From: Perognathus longimembris pacificus
Lineage: Eukaryota; Chordata; Mammalia; Rodentia; Heteromyidae
DNA length: 64,000 nt
Direction: 5' to 3'
Assembly (NCBI RefSeq): GCF_023159225.1
Contig: NC_063161.1
Coordinates: 2,840,959-2,904,958, forward strand
Part shown: positions 20,207 to 31,395 of the stretch, in pieces
Layout: each line of letters begins with the position of its first letter
Position numbering within the stretch: position 1 is the stretch's first letter
Position numbers and translations under genes: made by a program
Notes under the pieces: generated by a model
What the model was told of the DNA's origin: nothing
Seen by the model: the letters and a program-made list of their open reading frames with translations, nothing else
Databases searched by the model: none

Positions 20207-22294
20207 GTGAGTGGCGGGGGGGGGGGGGGGCAGGGAGGGGCCGCTCCCTGGGGGCCGCTCCGAGAGCCCCGGGGGCCCGCCAAAGAGTGCCCCGCCTGGC
20301 ATGCTGGGGCATATTCGGGGCCGGGCATCGGCCGCGTGGGGTGGGTAGGAGAGGCGGCTTGTTGCTTCCCTCTGCGGTTTTGCAGGGAGCGGGCCTGGGC
20401 TTCTTCAAGTTCAAGTGCAGGGATTCTGGGCGCTTCTCCAGAGCGATGCCAGGCAATCCTGGCCCCAGGGTTATCTGGGTCATCTGGTTTGCTCAGCGAT
20501 GTCCTTTAGTCCGCGGGTCTCACGGGGAGGTGTCTCGCAGGACCAAAGGTCACTGCCTGCCCCTACGTGCCAATTAGTTCCCGGGTGGGGCCGCTGGAAA
20601 TTGCAGGGTGGTCCCTGAGTCACCCTGTAATACGGCTGCCGGGCCCCTGGTCTCGCTTTCCTGTCTCCTCCAGATAATAACAAGGGCCGGCTCAGGTGGG
20701 ACCGTCTCTGGGCTGGCTTTCTGAAAAGCACAGGGCTGTTTGATCTCCACTCCGGGCCGTGAGCTTTTAGTTGGAGAGTTTGTCGAGAGGCCGCTCGCCT
20801 CCTGGGTGGGGCCGGCGGGAGGTCACAGGGGTCCTGCTCCGCCACCGAAGGCTGGGCCGCGTGGGCCTTCCGTGCTACTCACCCCTGCCCGCCTGCCGGC
20901 CTGCGGCGCGGGGTCACCGACAGACGGGGGAGGGCGTGGGGAGTGGGAGACCCGGAGGAGAGGGGCTTGGGCAGGGGCTCGGGGGACAGGGAAGGGGCCC
21001 CCAGTGGCCGTCTGCTTGGCTGGTGTCCCTAGACGGATGCAGGCAGGTGACCCAAACGCCACCCAGAGGGGCTCAGGCCCGTGGGTGGCCTGAGCCCGTG
21101 TTTCAGAGGAGCCCTGGTTTCAGCAGTAAGCGAGGAGGACCCAGCGTTGCCGTGGGGCCCTGCGCGGGTTCACTTTCCCCCGGGCCCTGTCGGTACAGAC
21201 GGCCCTGGTCTTCACCCCGCGGCCGGGCGGCCGGCGGCCTCCTTGCCCGCGTGTCCCCGGCAGGCGAGGGATGGGGAGTCGGCTTCGGCTGTGGAGAGCC
21301 GCGTCGCCCAGCAGCTGCTCCGGCGCCGGGGCTGGCAGCCGGCTCCCCGCTGGCGAACGTTCTAGGCTGCGCGAACTCGTGAAAGAAAAGCACAGGGACT
21401 ACCGAACGTGCTCTTCGGGACACACGGCTAGCCAGGAACGTGGGGGCTCCTGGCGACTTATTTCCCCGTACCCCTTTATCTGCGAGGTAAAGCAGAGCCA
21501 ACGACGTGGCCCGTGTAGGAACCACTTGACCAAGCGGCCGGGCTCGGGTTTGGGGGCCGGCTGGGTGCGTCACTGGGAGCCCGGCTGTGTTGGGGGTGGG
21601 GCTGTCCGCATGTCACTGGGGGTGCTTGCGTGTAATGGTGTCCGCAGCGTGAGAGCAGACAGAGGAGCTGGATACCGAGGGGTGCCCCGCCTGCTGGGCC
21701 ACGCCAGTACCACCATCAGAGGGTTGGGGGGGCTCCCCACTAACTTGCAGTTGTCCCAGTGACCACTTCCGGCTGTGGATCCTCAGCTAGCGCACCCTGG
21801 TGTCGATGCGGGGGGCTTATGTGTCTCCCCCCCCCCCCCCGCTGTGGGGGTGACTGCCTGAGACTGGTCCCCGGCTGCCCGAGCTCCGTAAAGGCCCCCG
21901 TGCCTCTGGCAGCTAGAGGCTTCCGGGGGAAGGAGCTGAGGCTCAGAGAGGTTGCGTTGGCTTCACGGGGCAGCACGGCTCCTGGGGCAGGCGCACGGTG
22001 ACCGGGATCGGGAAGCCCCCCCCCCACACACCTCAGGGAGAATTTCCGAGGAACTAGCCGCTAAACTGGATCATTCCGGTGCCGGGTTGGTGCCGCGTGA
22101 GGTGTTCACCCGGGGTGGTGCCACCCGCAGACCACTCGGCTACCATTTAATTCCCCAAAGACCAGACTCGCTGGAGACTTCCAGACACCCGGGCTCCAGC
22201 AGCGTCCCCCGGTGGAAACCACCGCCCCCCCTCCCCCCCAAAAGATGGGGCCTAGAGTGAGCTGGAGGCAGTGCTTAGGAGTGGAACGGTCCAG

Positions 22295-22350
22295 AAGGTG
22301 GGCGGGCGTGGTGACTCACTCCTGTAATCCCAGCACTGGGGAGGGAGGTG
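22295..22350 (+). mobile_element. B1-like SINE fragment
   Basis: GGGCGTGGTGACTCACTCCT and GTAATCCCAGCACTGGGGAG match the 7SL-derived 5' end. The rest is lost. Confidence 0.65.
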
Positions 22351-22749
22351 TGAAGAGTGCAGGCCAGTAGTGTCTCCAGAGCCCGGGTCTTCAGATCCCA
22401 TAAAAGGAAGGAAAGAAAGGCTGAACAATGTGGGAAAGTTGTTGATTCCCACTCTGCTCCCTTTTCAATGGAGGGTAATTGGCTTCGCAGGATTTATAGC
22501 CGTGCCCTAAAGCCTTTGATGAGTTATGGCTGCCCTAGAGGTGCTGGGGGGGAGGGAAGGGGGGGCCAGGCTGGCAGCCTCCTTCCCAAGCCCTGGCTGG
22601 CACCCAGGGGCCGTGCGTGGGCCCCCCCCCCCGCACAGCGGTGGGGGGTGTTGGAGGACCCGCGGTTCCCGCAGCCCGGGCGTCGGGGTCCCCCACGTTC
22701 AGCAGCCATTTTGACTGCGTAGACAGCGTTGCTGGTTCAAACCGCTTTC

Positions 22750-22955
22750 TAGAGATGGGTCCTGGGGCCTGAACTCAGGCCTGGGCTCTGCCCCTGAGCT
22801 TTGCTCTGCTCGAGCCTAGGCCGCTCGAGCCACAGCTCCGCCTCCTGCCTTCCCGGGGCTCTTGGGAGGCGGGAGTCCCCCCACCGACCTCCGACCTCGA
22901 TCCCCAGCTCGCTCAGCCTCCCGAGGAGCTGGGATGCCCGGCGCGAGCGCTGCGC
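22750..22955 (-). mobile_element. B1-like/Geo composite SINE
   Basis: GGTCCTGGGGCCTGAACTCA, CTCGAGCCACAGCTCCGCC and CTCAGCCTCCCGAGGAGCTG are the reverse complement of the composite. Its CpG content is high, as in its surroundings. Confidence 0.75.
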
Positions 22956-24929
22956 ATGGCGCTGGAGGGCTTTTAAAGCCCTTCAGGGGCAGAACGCTTT
23001 TGGAGGAAAGCATCGAGGTCTGCCCGTGGGAGAAGTGGAGGAGCTGCCACGTTGGAACGGATGCACAAGGGAATGTCACCGCTCAGGGAGGAACATTTTT
23101 TTTTTCCCCCCTGGGAGCCTTTGGGAAAGCTGTGTTTGCGGGTTTAAAACCTGTGACTGATAAACCAAGGGGAAAGTCGAGCGCCAGAAACGCTTCCTAG
23201 ACGTCCGTCTTTCAGGGATGTTGACGTTGTAAACCTACCTGGAAACCGTGTGTGCCTGTGAGTGCGGGTCTTGGACATGGCCGCGGCCGCCGTCTTCTCG
23301 AGGCTGTGTGTGGGAAAGGGAACGTTTGTGGGGTAGAAATGATTGGTGGGTGAGTCACTCAGACGTGTCCGGGAACACTGGAACTCAGCGGAGTAAGAAG
23401 ATTGAGTAACCCGGCCACCGTTGACTTGGGTGGGGGAGCGGCAGGTAGAGCCGGCGGGGCGGATAGCGTTGGAGAAAGTACGCGCTGGTTGAATACCGAC
23501 TAGCGCGGTGACATCGCAAACCGGGAGGCCAGGAGCCGCTTGCCGCACCAGGCCCGGGCTGGCCGCCTTGCGCCCTGTTCCCCTGGTGCTGAACTGTGAG
23601 CCAAGGATCTGACGGGCCCCGGGCACTTGGCAGTCGGGCTGGCTTTCTGAGTGACGTGAGCCGCTGGGGAAGAAGTCAGGCGCTTGTTTGGGGCCCATCG
23701 TTGACCATGTAGAGCTTTGAGGATGACTCTGGAGGATGGTCTCCTTGCTCACCTGTCAGGAGCAGTGTGTGTGTGTGTGCGTGTGCGCGTGCACAGGCCG
23801 GTGGGAGCAGGGGCAGGGAGGAGCTGGAGGAGCCGAGGGTGCCCAGGGAGCCCAGCCGGTGACAGGTGCCACCGGAGGTCAACGGTGACACTTGGCTTAA
23901 CCAAGAGCAAGTGCCCGGGGAACTTCGGCGACACTCAGACGCCAGTCAGACTTCAGGGAGCACGGGGCCCCCTCCGAGGAGGGGGTGGCCGGTTGCGGGA
24001 CGTGGCCGAGGCTCGGGTGAGGGCTGCCACAGAGAACCGGGACACCCCGAGGACCGCGTCCCCCGGGTGAAGCAGCGGGCAGAGGGGGCCGCGGAAGGAG
24101 CCCTGCGCCCCCGGCAGGCGTGGACGCTGCTCAGACGCCGACCTGAGCGCCCGCCGACCCGGACGGCCGCCCGGGGCCTGGCCTCCCCACCGGGGAGACC
24201 CCGCGGGTCCGCGTCGAAACTCCAGGGCAGAACCTGTTGGGGAACTGGCGGGGGGCGGGGGAGGGGGCCTGGCAGCCGTGTCTGTGCCGGGGCGTGGCGC
24301 GAGGCCCTCCGTCTCTGCCAGCTCTGCGATTCACACAGAGGTAGATCTGATCTGGTGGGGCAGAGCGTGTGGAAAATCGGCATGAGTTTGGCATGATTCT
24401 TGCAGCCTTGGGGTGAATAGTTTTCTAAGTTTTTTCTTGTCCTCTAACCCCGAGCACTGGTTCATAGAAACGCCCAGAATGAGATTCCTGAACCAGGGGA
24501 GGGGGGCGTGCGAGCCCGGGCCTTCCCGCTGCTTTCCGGGCGCTCGTCTTAAGGGTCACGGAGTCACCGGAGGAGACACGGAGTCGTTGGGGTCTGGGAC
24601 TGTGAACACCTGTGGGACAGACTGACGTGGCGGCGGCGGCTTTGTGGGGGGTGTCCCCCTCCCCCCGCCTCCCCCCACGGCTCGCTTCTGGAACGAACCG
24701 GAAGAGTTCAGAGGCAGGGGCTCCAGCCCTGGCCACGGAGCTGCCGTCCCCGCGTGGGGCCCAGGGCAGCTCGGGGCCCCGCGGCCCGGCTCCCGTGAGG
24801 TGTTACCCAGGGAAGCCCCACGTCGAGCTCAGCCGTCCCGCTTCGGCTTCAGGTGAGAACCTGGGGTCCCGCAGTCATCAGCTCACCTTTTGGGGTGTGA
24901 TGTTCTGAAGTTGGCGAAAGCCACACATC

Positions 24930-25920
24930 ATCCCTTCAGTGTGCGTTCACGCTGGTGTGTGATCGCCTGGATAGAGGCCAGGACTTCATTGTATACACAC
25001 GTGCACACACACACACTACACACACACTACACACACACACATCATCCCTTCAGTGTGCGTTCACGCTGGTGTGTGATCGCCTGGATAGAGGCCAGGACTT
25101 CATTATATACACACATACACACACACACTACACACACACACACACACACATCCCTTCAGTGTGATTCACGTTGGTGTCTGATCGTCTGGATAGAGGCCAG
25201 GACTTCATTATATACACATGTGCACACACACACACTACACACACTACACACACACTACACACACACATCATCCCTTCAGTGTGCGTTTACGCTGGTGTGT
25301 GATCACCTGGATAGAGGCCAGGACTTCATTATATAAACACATGCACACATACTACACACACACAGACACACACACACCATCCCTTCAATGTGCGTTCACA
25401 CTGGTGTGTGATCGCATGGATAGAGGCCAGGACTTCATTATATATACACGTGCACACACACACACTACACACACACACACCATCCCTTCAGTGTGTGTTA
25501 ACGCTGGTGTGTGATCACCTGGATAGAGGCCAGGACTTCATTATATAAACACATGCACACATACTACACACACACAGACACACACACACCATCCCTTCAG
25601 TGTGTGTTCACGCTGGTGTCTGATCGCCTGGATAGAGGCCAGGACTTCATTATATACACACATGCACACTTACTACACACACATACTACACACACACGAA
25701 TGCACACACCCATACCATCCCTTCAATGTGCGTTCACTCTGGTGTCCGATCGCCTGGATAGAGGCCAGGACTTCATTATATACACACATGCACACACACA
25801 CACACACACGAATGCACACACACACACATCATCCCTTCAATGTGTGTTCACTCTGGTGTCTGATCACCTGGATAGAGGCCAGGACTTCATTGTACACACA
25901 CACACACACCACACACGCGC
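24930..25920. repeat. Compound tandem repeat, 9 units of 103-124 bp
   Basis: Nine copies of CCCTTCAGTGTG begin near 24932, 25046, 25152, 25272, 25381, 25484, 25593, 25717 and 25831. Each is followed by TGATCGCCTGGATAGAGGCC and AGGACTTCATTATATA, then a variable (CA)n/CACTACA stretch. A unique block of about 75 bp alternates with a microsatellite of changing length, so both slippage and unit duplication have acted. Long His/Thr-rich frames across it are not genes. Confidence 0.92.
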
Positions 25921-26124
25921 GCGCGGCTAGGGGACTGCTTGACAGAGCTTGCAGAGGGCACTCTCCTTCTAGCCCCCCAGTGCGCTGCTGTCGCGCTTCC
26001 CGGTGGCAGGAGAGGGCGTGCGGGGAGCCTGGCGTGCTCTGGGCCTTGGTGTGATCTGTGTCTCCACGGGGAGTGGCGCCGGTCCTAACTCAGGGCCGGC
26101 TGCAGGCGTCCCTATTCCGACGTG

Positions 26125-26290
26125 AGGTGGGCAGGCACTGGCGGCTCACAGCCAGGACGCCAGCTACGAGAGCCGCTGCGGTCTGAGGATCCCGATAGGA
26201 AGCCAGACGGGGCAGGGAACGCCAGGAATCTTTTCACAGCAAAAAGCTAGAAGTGGAGCCGTGGCTGAGTTCAAGCCCCAGTGCTGGTGT
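26125..26290 (+). mobile_element. B1-like/Geo composite SINE (degenerate)
   Basis: GGCGGCTCACAGCCAGGACG, CGGTCTGAGGATCCCGATAG and TAGAAGTGGAGCCGTGGCTG followed by GAGTTCAAGCCCCAGTGCTGG match the family. Internal parts are deleted. Confidence 0.65.
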
Positions 26291-27399
26291 GTGCACACAC
26301 GTATAACACAAGCTAGCTCTGGGAGTGAGAATGATTCATTCGGTTCTGTTATGAACATGTGTACTAACGAAAGCTCCCCTTGTGTCCCCAACGTGAGCTA
26401 ATCAGATATGTACAAGGATGTTCTAGTAGGAAGGGGGGTTGTTTCTCAGCTCTTTTCCTGGGCTCACGCCGTGGGTGAGCAGGTGCTCTCTGACCTCTGC
26501 TTTCAGTTAAGGTGACAGCACCCCGTTTTCCAGATGTGGAGAGGAGCCCTGCGGCTGCGGCTGTGCATGCGGGCAGCGGGCGTTAGACAGGAAATGGCGC
26601 TGTCTCTTCCCAGCCGCATGACCTCTGCCCTCTGCCCTGGCTTCCCGAGAGTCACGGAGCTGCCTTGTTGGGGTGTTTGGGTGACCCCGAATTCTGCCAG
26701 TGCGATGCTGGGGCAGTGGCGGCGCCCGGTGTGGGGGCTCTGAGTGGGCGGGAGGCCACACGGGGCTCCCCGTGGCATGGGGTGGGGGCAGGGGCTTTGA
26801 GTGGGAGTGGGGTGTGTGTGTGTGTGTGTGTGTTTCTCATACTCCCCCGGACCGTGGCACCAGTTCACCCCCATCCTAGACGTGGAGCCCAGGGAGGAAG
26901 ATGGGTGGTGTTTGCCGCCCTCACCCAGCCCCGGGCCACGGGAAGGGGCGGCAGCTCGGGGTGGGGGGGTCTGGCTTGGGGGGCTGGCACGTGGCCACTC
27001 CTCTCAGCTTCACTTGCCTTGTGGACACGTGGCGGGGTGGGGGCAGCGTCCCCGCTCCCTCTGTGATGTCCTTGTCCTCAGTTTCTCTAGTGGGACGGGG
27101 TTAACAGACACCATCTGGGGTGGGGTGACTGGACAGCCAGGCTCATAGATACGTCCAGAATGGGCAGAATGTCTGCCATGGCAAATTGCTAGAACCATCT
27201 GTGTGGGCTCTGCCCTCCCTCACTGTCAAGCCCTCCCCACCCCCACCCCCCGCCCCAGGGCACTGTAACAGGGTTGTCTGTCCATTTGTGTGGGGGCTCA
27301 GGCAGCTGGACTGTCCCTCCTAGGCAGGAAAGGGGGGACCCAGAGCCGGAGGAAGTCTGAACAACCTGGAAGACTTTTAAGTGCTTCTGGTTTACTTTG

Positions 27400-27530
27400 T
27401 CTGTTTGGCGTGTGTGTGTGTGTGGCTTTGAACTCAGGGCCTCACGCTAGACAGGTGCTGTATCTCTTGAGCCACAGTCCCCGGTGGTGCTGTGCTAACT
27501 GGAGGGGAGGGTGTGGTCCTTGCGTGAAGA
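27400..27530 (-). mobile_element. Geo/ID-like SINE fragment
   Basis: A short (GT)n tract (about 27411-27424) is followed directly by GGCTTTGAACTCAGGGCCTC and CTTGAGCCACAGTCCCCGG, the reverse complement of the SINE tail and tRNA-like part. Confidence 0.6.
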
Positions 27531-27607
27531 CCTGCTGTCCAGCGCTGGGGGGGGGGGGGGGGAAGCTGGCCGACCCCGGCCTGGGGTCCTAGTGCGAGGT
27601 GCTTCAA

Positions 27608-27757
27608 GCTCGTGCTCTCCTGCTCTGAGCCACAGCTCCACTTCCAGTGTTTGAGGGGTTCATTGGAGAGGAGAGTCTTGGACTTCCCTGCCCGGGCTGG
27701 CTTTGAACCACCATCCTCAGATCTCAGCCTCCCGAGTAGCTAGGATGACGGGCGCCC
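27608..27757 (-). mobile_element. B1-like/Geo composite SINE, truncated
   Basis: CTCTGAGCCACAGCTCCAC, GGAGAGGAGAGTCTTGGACT, GGCTTTGAACCACCATCCTC and GATCTCAGCCTCCCGAGTAG form the reverse complement of the B1-like half plus part of Geo. Confidence 0.75.
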
Positions 27758-28185
27758 CGCTTTTCTCTTCCTTTGTGAATGGTCTGTTTTTACTCCCAGT
27801 TCCGCCCCCCGCCCCCGGCCCCGCTTTTTTTTTTTTTTTTAAATAGTTTCTGGATTTCTTCCTATCTAATCTAAATGACACTTGGTTCAGGCAAAGCCGC
27901 GGCAGCTAACTCAAATAAACGCAGACGCCTTGTTAGCACTGGGAGGAGATGAGCGCGCTCAGCTGGGCCGTAACCGCGGGTGGGCGGGCGGCTCGCCCTG
28001 TCAGGAAGCAGCTGAGCCCCGCTGTTCCGGCGGCCGATCGTTGCCGGGTCAGGCGCGGGCTGGACACGGGGCGCCGCCGCAGGCTCCTGGGGACACCTCT
28101 GCTGGTAGAGACCACTGGCTGACCCCCCCGAGCTGAGCCAGAGCTGCGCCTTCCTTGCTGCTCCGGATGCCCGGTGCTGGGCCAG

Positions 28186-28685
28186 NNNNNNNNNNNNNNN
28201 NNNNNNNNNNNNNNNNNNNNNNNNNNNNNNNNNNNNNNNNNNNNNNNNNNNNNNNNNNNNNNNNNNNNNNNNNNNNNNNNNNNNNNNNNNNNNNNNNNNN
28301 NNNNNNNNNNNNNNNNNNNNNNNNNNNNNNNNNNNNNNNNNNNNNNNNNNNNNNNNNNNNNNNNNNNNNNNNNNNNNNNNNNNNNNNNNNNNNNNNNNNN
28401 NNNNNNNNNNNNNNNNNNNNNNNNNNNNNNNNNNNNNNNNNNNNNNNNNNNNNNNNNNNNNNNNNNNNNNNNNNNNNNNNNNNNNNNNNNNNNNNNNNNN
28501 NNNNNNNNNNNNNNNNNNNNNNNNNNNNNNNNNNNNNNNNNNNNNNNNNNNNNNNNNNNNNNNNNNNNNNNNNNNNNNNNNNNNNNNNNNNNNNNNNNNN
28601 NNNNNNNNNNNNNNNNNNNNNNNNNNNNNNNNNNNNNNNNNNNNNNNNNNNNNNNNNNNNNNNNNNNNNNNNNNNNNNNNNNNNN
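28186..28685. other. Assembly gap of 500 N
   Basis: Exactly 500 N, a conventional placeholder, so the true length is unknown. CELSR1 exons not seen elsewhere could lie here. Confidence 0.99.
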
Positions 28686-28853
28686 CCTTGCCCTCTGGCC
28701 CCACGAGGTCCCCTGCGGGGGGGGGGAGGGGGGCAGTGGTCCTTTCGAGGACGCCTTTCCTCACTCCAGCTCGAGTCTCGGGGCAGCCGTGACCTGGGAG
28801 GCTTTCTCCTTGGACACGCACTTCACAGGTGTCACGAGAAGCGACTCTTAGAG

Positions 28854-28932
28854 CTGGGCGTGTGGCTCGGGTGGTAGAGCCCCAAGGCTCTGTGTTCAAA
28901 ACCCCCCCAGCACTGCGAACAGTGTAAAAAGA
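28854..28932 (+). mobile_element. tRNA-like SINE monomer
   Basis: GAGCTGGGCGTGTGGCTCGG and TGTGTTCAAAACCCCCCCAG are the A-box and B-box parts, followed by a short A-rich tail. Confidence 0.6.
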
Positions 28933-28934
28933 GC

Positions 28935-29150
28935 ACTGGGGCCAGGGATTGAGGACGCATGTCTGTCACCCTTAGCTGCTCTCAGGCTGAGGTCTGAGGA
29001 GCAAGGTTCGAAGCCAGCCTGGGCAGGAAAGTCCATGAGACCCTTATCTCCAATGAACCACCAAAAAGCCCGAAGGGGAGCTTTGGCTCAAGTGGCAGAG
29101 CGCCAGCCCTGAATGAAAACGCTGAGTGACAGTGGCTAGACCCCGAGTAA
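28935..29150 (+). mobile_element. B1-like/Geo composite SINE
   Basis: CTGAGGTCTGAGGAGCAAGG, CAGCCTGGGCAGGAAAGTCC, TTATCTCCAATGAACCACC and TTGGCTCAAGTGGCAGAGCG appear in family order. Its 3' part diverges near GCTGAGTGACAGTGG. Confidence 0.75.
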
Positions 29151-29869
29151 CGTAGGACGTAGCGGATCCTGGGACTGCAGGTGCTGGCCGCGATGCTAGG
29201 TACTCCCTATGGGAGGAGAGCGTGGAGTATGCGCGGATCCGCACGCGCACAGCGGCTGCCCAGTGCTTTGGACGCTAGCAAGCCCGCCCCTGCCGGCGTC
29301 CCGAAGCTCGGCGGCCGTCTCCTCCCCCCCAGGCCCGAGCATGGAAAATTCTAGCGCATAATTGAAAGTGGCCCCTTATCTTCAAAGAAGAAAAAAAAGT
29401 GGAAAATATGAAGGTTTATTGTTCTGAGAGACTTCCCGTCCCCCCCAGCACGTGGCAGGCAGAGGTCAGGGGTGTGCGTGCGTGTGTGCGTGTGTGTGTG
29501 TGTGCAGGACAGACGAGTTGTGATGTATGTGCATAGTCACCTCGCTGCCAGGACGGACCGGGAGCCTGGGCAGGAAGGACAGTGGGGCTCTGGTTCTGTC
29601 TCCCCAGAGAATGACAAGCGCTCTACACCAGCCGTCTCTGGAAAGCCCGGGCCGAGTGGCCCCTTGGGGCCGGCAGCTGACGGCCTCCGGGCGGGGAGGG
29701 ACAGCCAGCGGGGTTCCCAGTGCTGCCGCAGGATCTGCGTTGCCCCCCCGTGGGACGCTCCTCTCCTCAGGGTGCGCGCTGTTGTTTGTTCACCTTGTGG
29801 TTTTTGATTGTTCAGTTCACAGGGCCCGGGGTGTAAGGGGTCTGTGGTGTTTTGAGAAGCATTGTTCAG

Positions 29870-29955
29870 GCTGGGGTGTAGCTCAGTGGCAAAGTGCTTG
29901 CCTAGCAAGTGCAACGTCCTGGGTTCGAGCCCCAGTACCAAAAAAGAAAAGACAC
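29870..29955 (+). mobile_element. ID SINE (tRNA-Ala-derived)
   Basis: GCTGGGGTGTAGCTCAGTGG, GTGCTTGCCTAGCAAGTGC and GGGTTCGAGCCCCAGTACC give a near-consensus ID body followed by an A-rich tail (AAAAAAGAAAAG). The A-box and B-box are intact, so it could still bind TFIIIC. The tail and the lack of acceptor-stem pairing argue against a functional tRNA gene. Confidence 0.85.
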
Positions 29956-30291
29956 ACGCACACGAAAAGCATAGTTCAGGAACTGGGTATAGTAGCTCAT
30001 GCCTGCAATCCCAGCTAGTTGACAGGAAGATCCCGGGCAACACGTTAAGGAGGCTGTATCTTACAGAACGGGCTAGCACAGTGGTACACATCCGTAATCC
30101 CAGCTGTGTGAGAAGCTTGCTTACAATACTGGTCCAATGTCTGCTTGAGGAAAAAACCAAAGACACTGAACCTGAAAAATAACTAAAGCAAAAAGGTCTG
30201 GAGATGCGGCTTCAATGGCCGGGCATGTCCTTGAGTTTAAACTCCACCATCACCAAATGAATGAATACATAAATAGGAACAATACAACAAT

Positions 30292-30507
30292 AGGAACGCT
30301 GGTGGCTTATGTCTGTAATCCTAGGTACTCAGGGGACGGAGGCTTGAGGATCTTAGTTCAAAGCTAGCCTGAGAAGAAAAGTCCATAAGAGGCAAAAGGA
30401 AGTGGAGCCGTGGATCAGGCTGTAGAGGCACCAACCTTGAGTGAAAAAGCCAAGCAAGACTGTGAGGCCCTGAGTTCAAGCCCCAGTGCCGGCACTGGCA
30501 CGCGTGC

Positions 30508-30551
<44 letters not shown>
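30292..30551 (+). mobile_element. Composite SINE ending in a (CG)(CA)n tail
   Basis: GTGGCTTATGTCTGTAATCC, TTGAGGATCTTAGTTCAAAG, AGTGGAGCCGTGGATCAGGC and TTCAAGCCCCAGTGCCGG are in family order. Directly after them an alternating CG then CA tract (about 30497-30551) occupies the tail position. Confidence 0.85.
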
Positions 30552-30555
<4 letters not shown>

Positions 30556-30976
30556 GCAAGAGCCAGCCCCTGTAATGGGGCCTCTGGGGATGGTAGCTAG
30601 GAGCGCAGCTATCTGGGGATCTCGGGGTGCGTCTTCCCCCCGTCCAGCGCGTCCCCCGGGAAGAGCTGGTGGTGCCCCGCTCTTTCTGCTTCCGCGAGGT
30701 CGTGGGCACCGTGGCGGCTCGGTCCCCCTTGGTCCCCCTTGGTCCTTGCATGGCGGCCTGATGTTTCTGTCTCACTACTTCACAGGATCCAGGATCCAGA
30801 TCGGCTGTGCTGATAGGGATTTGCTTACTTCCTAGAAGCAAACTGTCTAGAAAATTTCTCATCCCTGTTTTCGTAGCCCAAACGAGGAAGTTGATGGGTG
30901 CTGGGCATCTGGAGGGGAGTATGTCCCTTTGACCTTCGTGCAGAGGGGCCACCCCGCCCTGGCTTCTGGGACATTT

Positions 30977-31157
30977 TTTTTTTTTTTTGCCAGTCCTGGG
31001 CCTTGAACTCGGGGCCTGAGCACTGTCCCTGGCTTCTTTTCACTCAAGGCTAGCACTCTACCACTTGAGCCACAGCGCCACTTCCGGCTTTTTCTATATA
31101 TGTGGTGCTGAGAAATCGAACCCAGGGCTTCATGTGTGCGAGGCGAGCGCTCTACTC
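30977..31157 (-). mobile_element. IDL-Geo dimeric SINE
   Basis: The A-tail appears as a T run at 30974-30988, then GCCAGTCCTGGGCCTTGAAC, CACTTGAGCCACAGCGCCAC, ATATATGTGGTGCTGAG and ATCGAACCCAGGGCTTCATG. The 5' end of the ID half is truncated at TCTACTC. Confidence 0.85.
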
Positions 31158-31171
31158 TTTATTCACCTTCC

Positions 31172-31395
31172 CAGGCTGGTCCTGGGGCTTGAACTCCGAG
31201 TCGGGATACTCTCCCTTGGTTTTTTCGCTGGTACTCTTATCCATGAACCACACCTCCACGTCCAGCCTTTTGCTGGTCAGTGGGGAATCAGAGCCTCACC
31301 GACTTTTCAGCTTGCGCTGTGGCTTAGAATTGCAGTCCTCCTCCCTCAGCTCTCTGAGTAACGGGGATGACGGGTGGCGTGAGCCACCAGCGCCT
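31172..31395 (-). mobile_element. B1-like/Geo composite SINE
   Basis: GGTCCTGGGGCTTGAACTCC, GAACCACACCTCCACGTCC and TTGCAGTCCTCCTCCCTCAG are the reverse complement of the family. It follows the preceding IDL-Geo by only about 15 bases. Confidence 0.7.

Larger units (their letters stand above)
20207..28185 (+). other. CELSR1: CELSR1 intron 1, first part
   Basis: Starts with the canonical GTGAGT donor followed within ten bases by a 15-G run (20216-20230). No further CELSR1 exon is recognised. The sequence is GC-rich with SINEs near 22300, 22750, 26130, 27400 and 27610 and a 1-kb compound repeat at 24930-25920. The unassigned GC-rich remainder contains no convincing second gene. Confidence 0.7.

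Noticed and set aside
24930..25920. CRISPR-like repeat-spacer pattern
   Set aside because: Mammalian DNA; the spacing is a variable microsatellite, not unique spacers, and there are no cas genes.
24890..25930. His/Thr-rich open frames
   Set aside because: Translations of the CA-containing tandem repeat.
26690..26720. EFCQCDAG peptide resembling an EGF fragment, considered as a missing CELSR1 exon
   Set aside because: Too short, no flanking EGF cysteines or splice sites, and it does not match CELSR1 EGFs 1-3.
27871..28899. Open frames crossing the first N gap (and similar ones at 51558-52441)
   Set aside because: They are open only because unknown bases were translated as X.
29873..29940. 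tRNA-Ala-like gene
   Set aside because: It has good A and B boxes but ends in an A-rich tail and lacks a paired acceptor stem; ID SINE.
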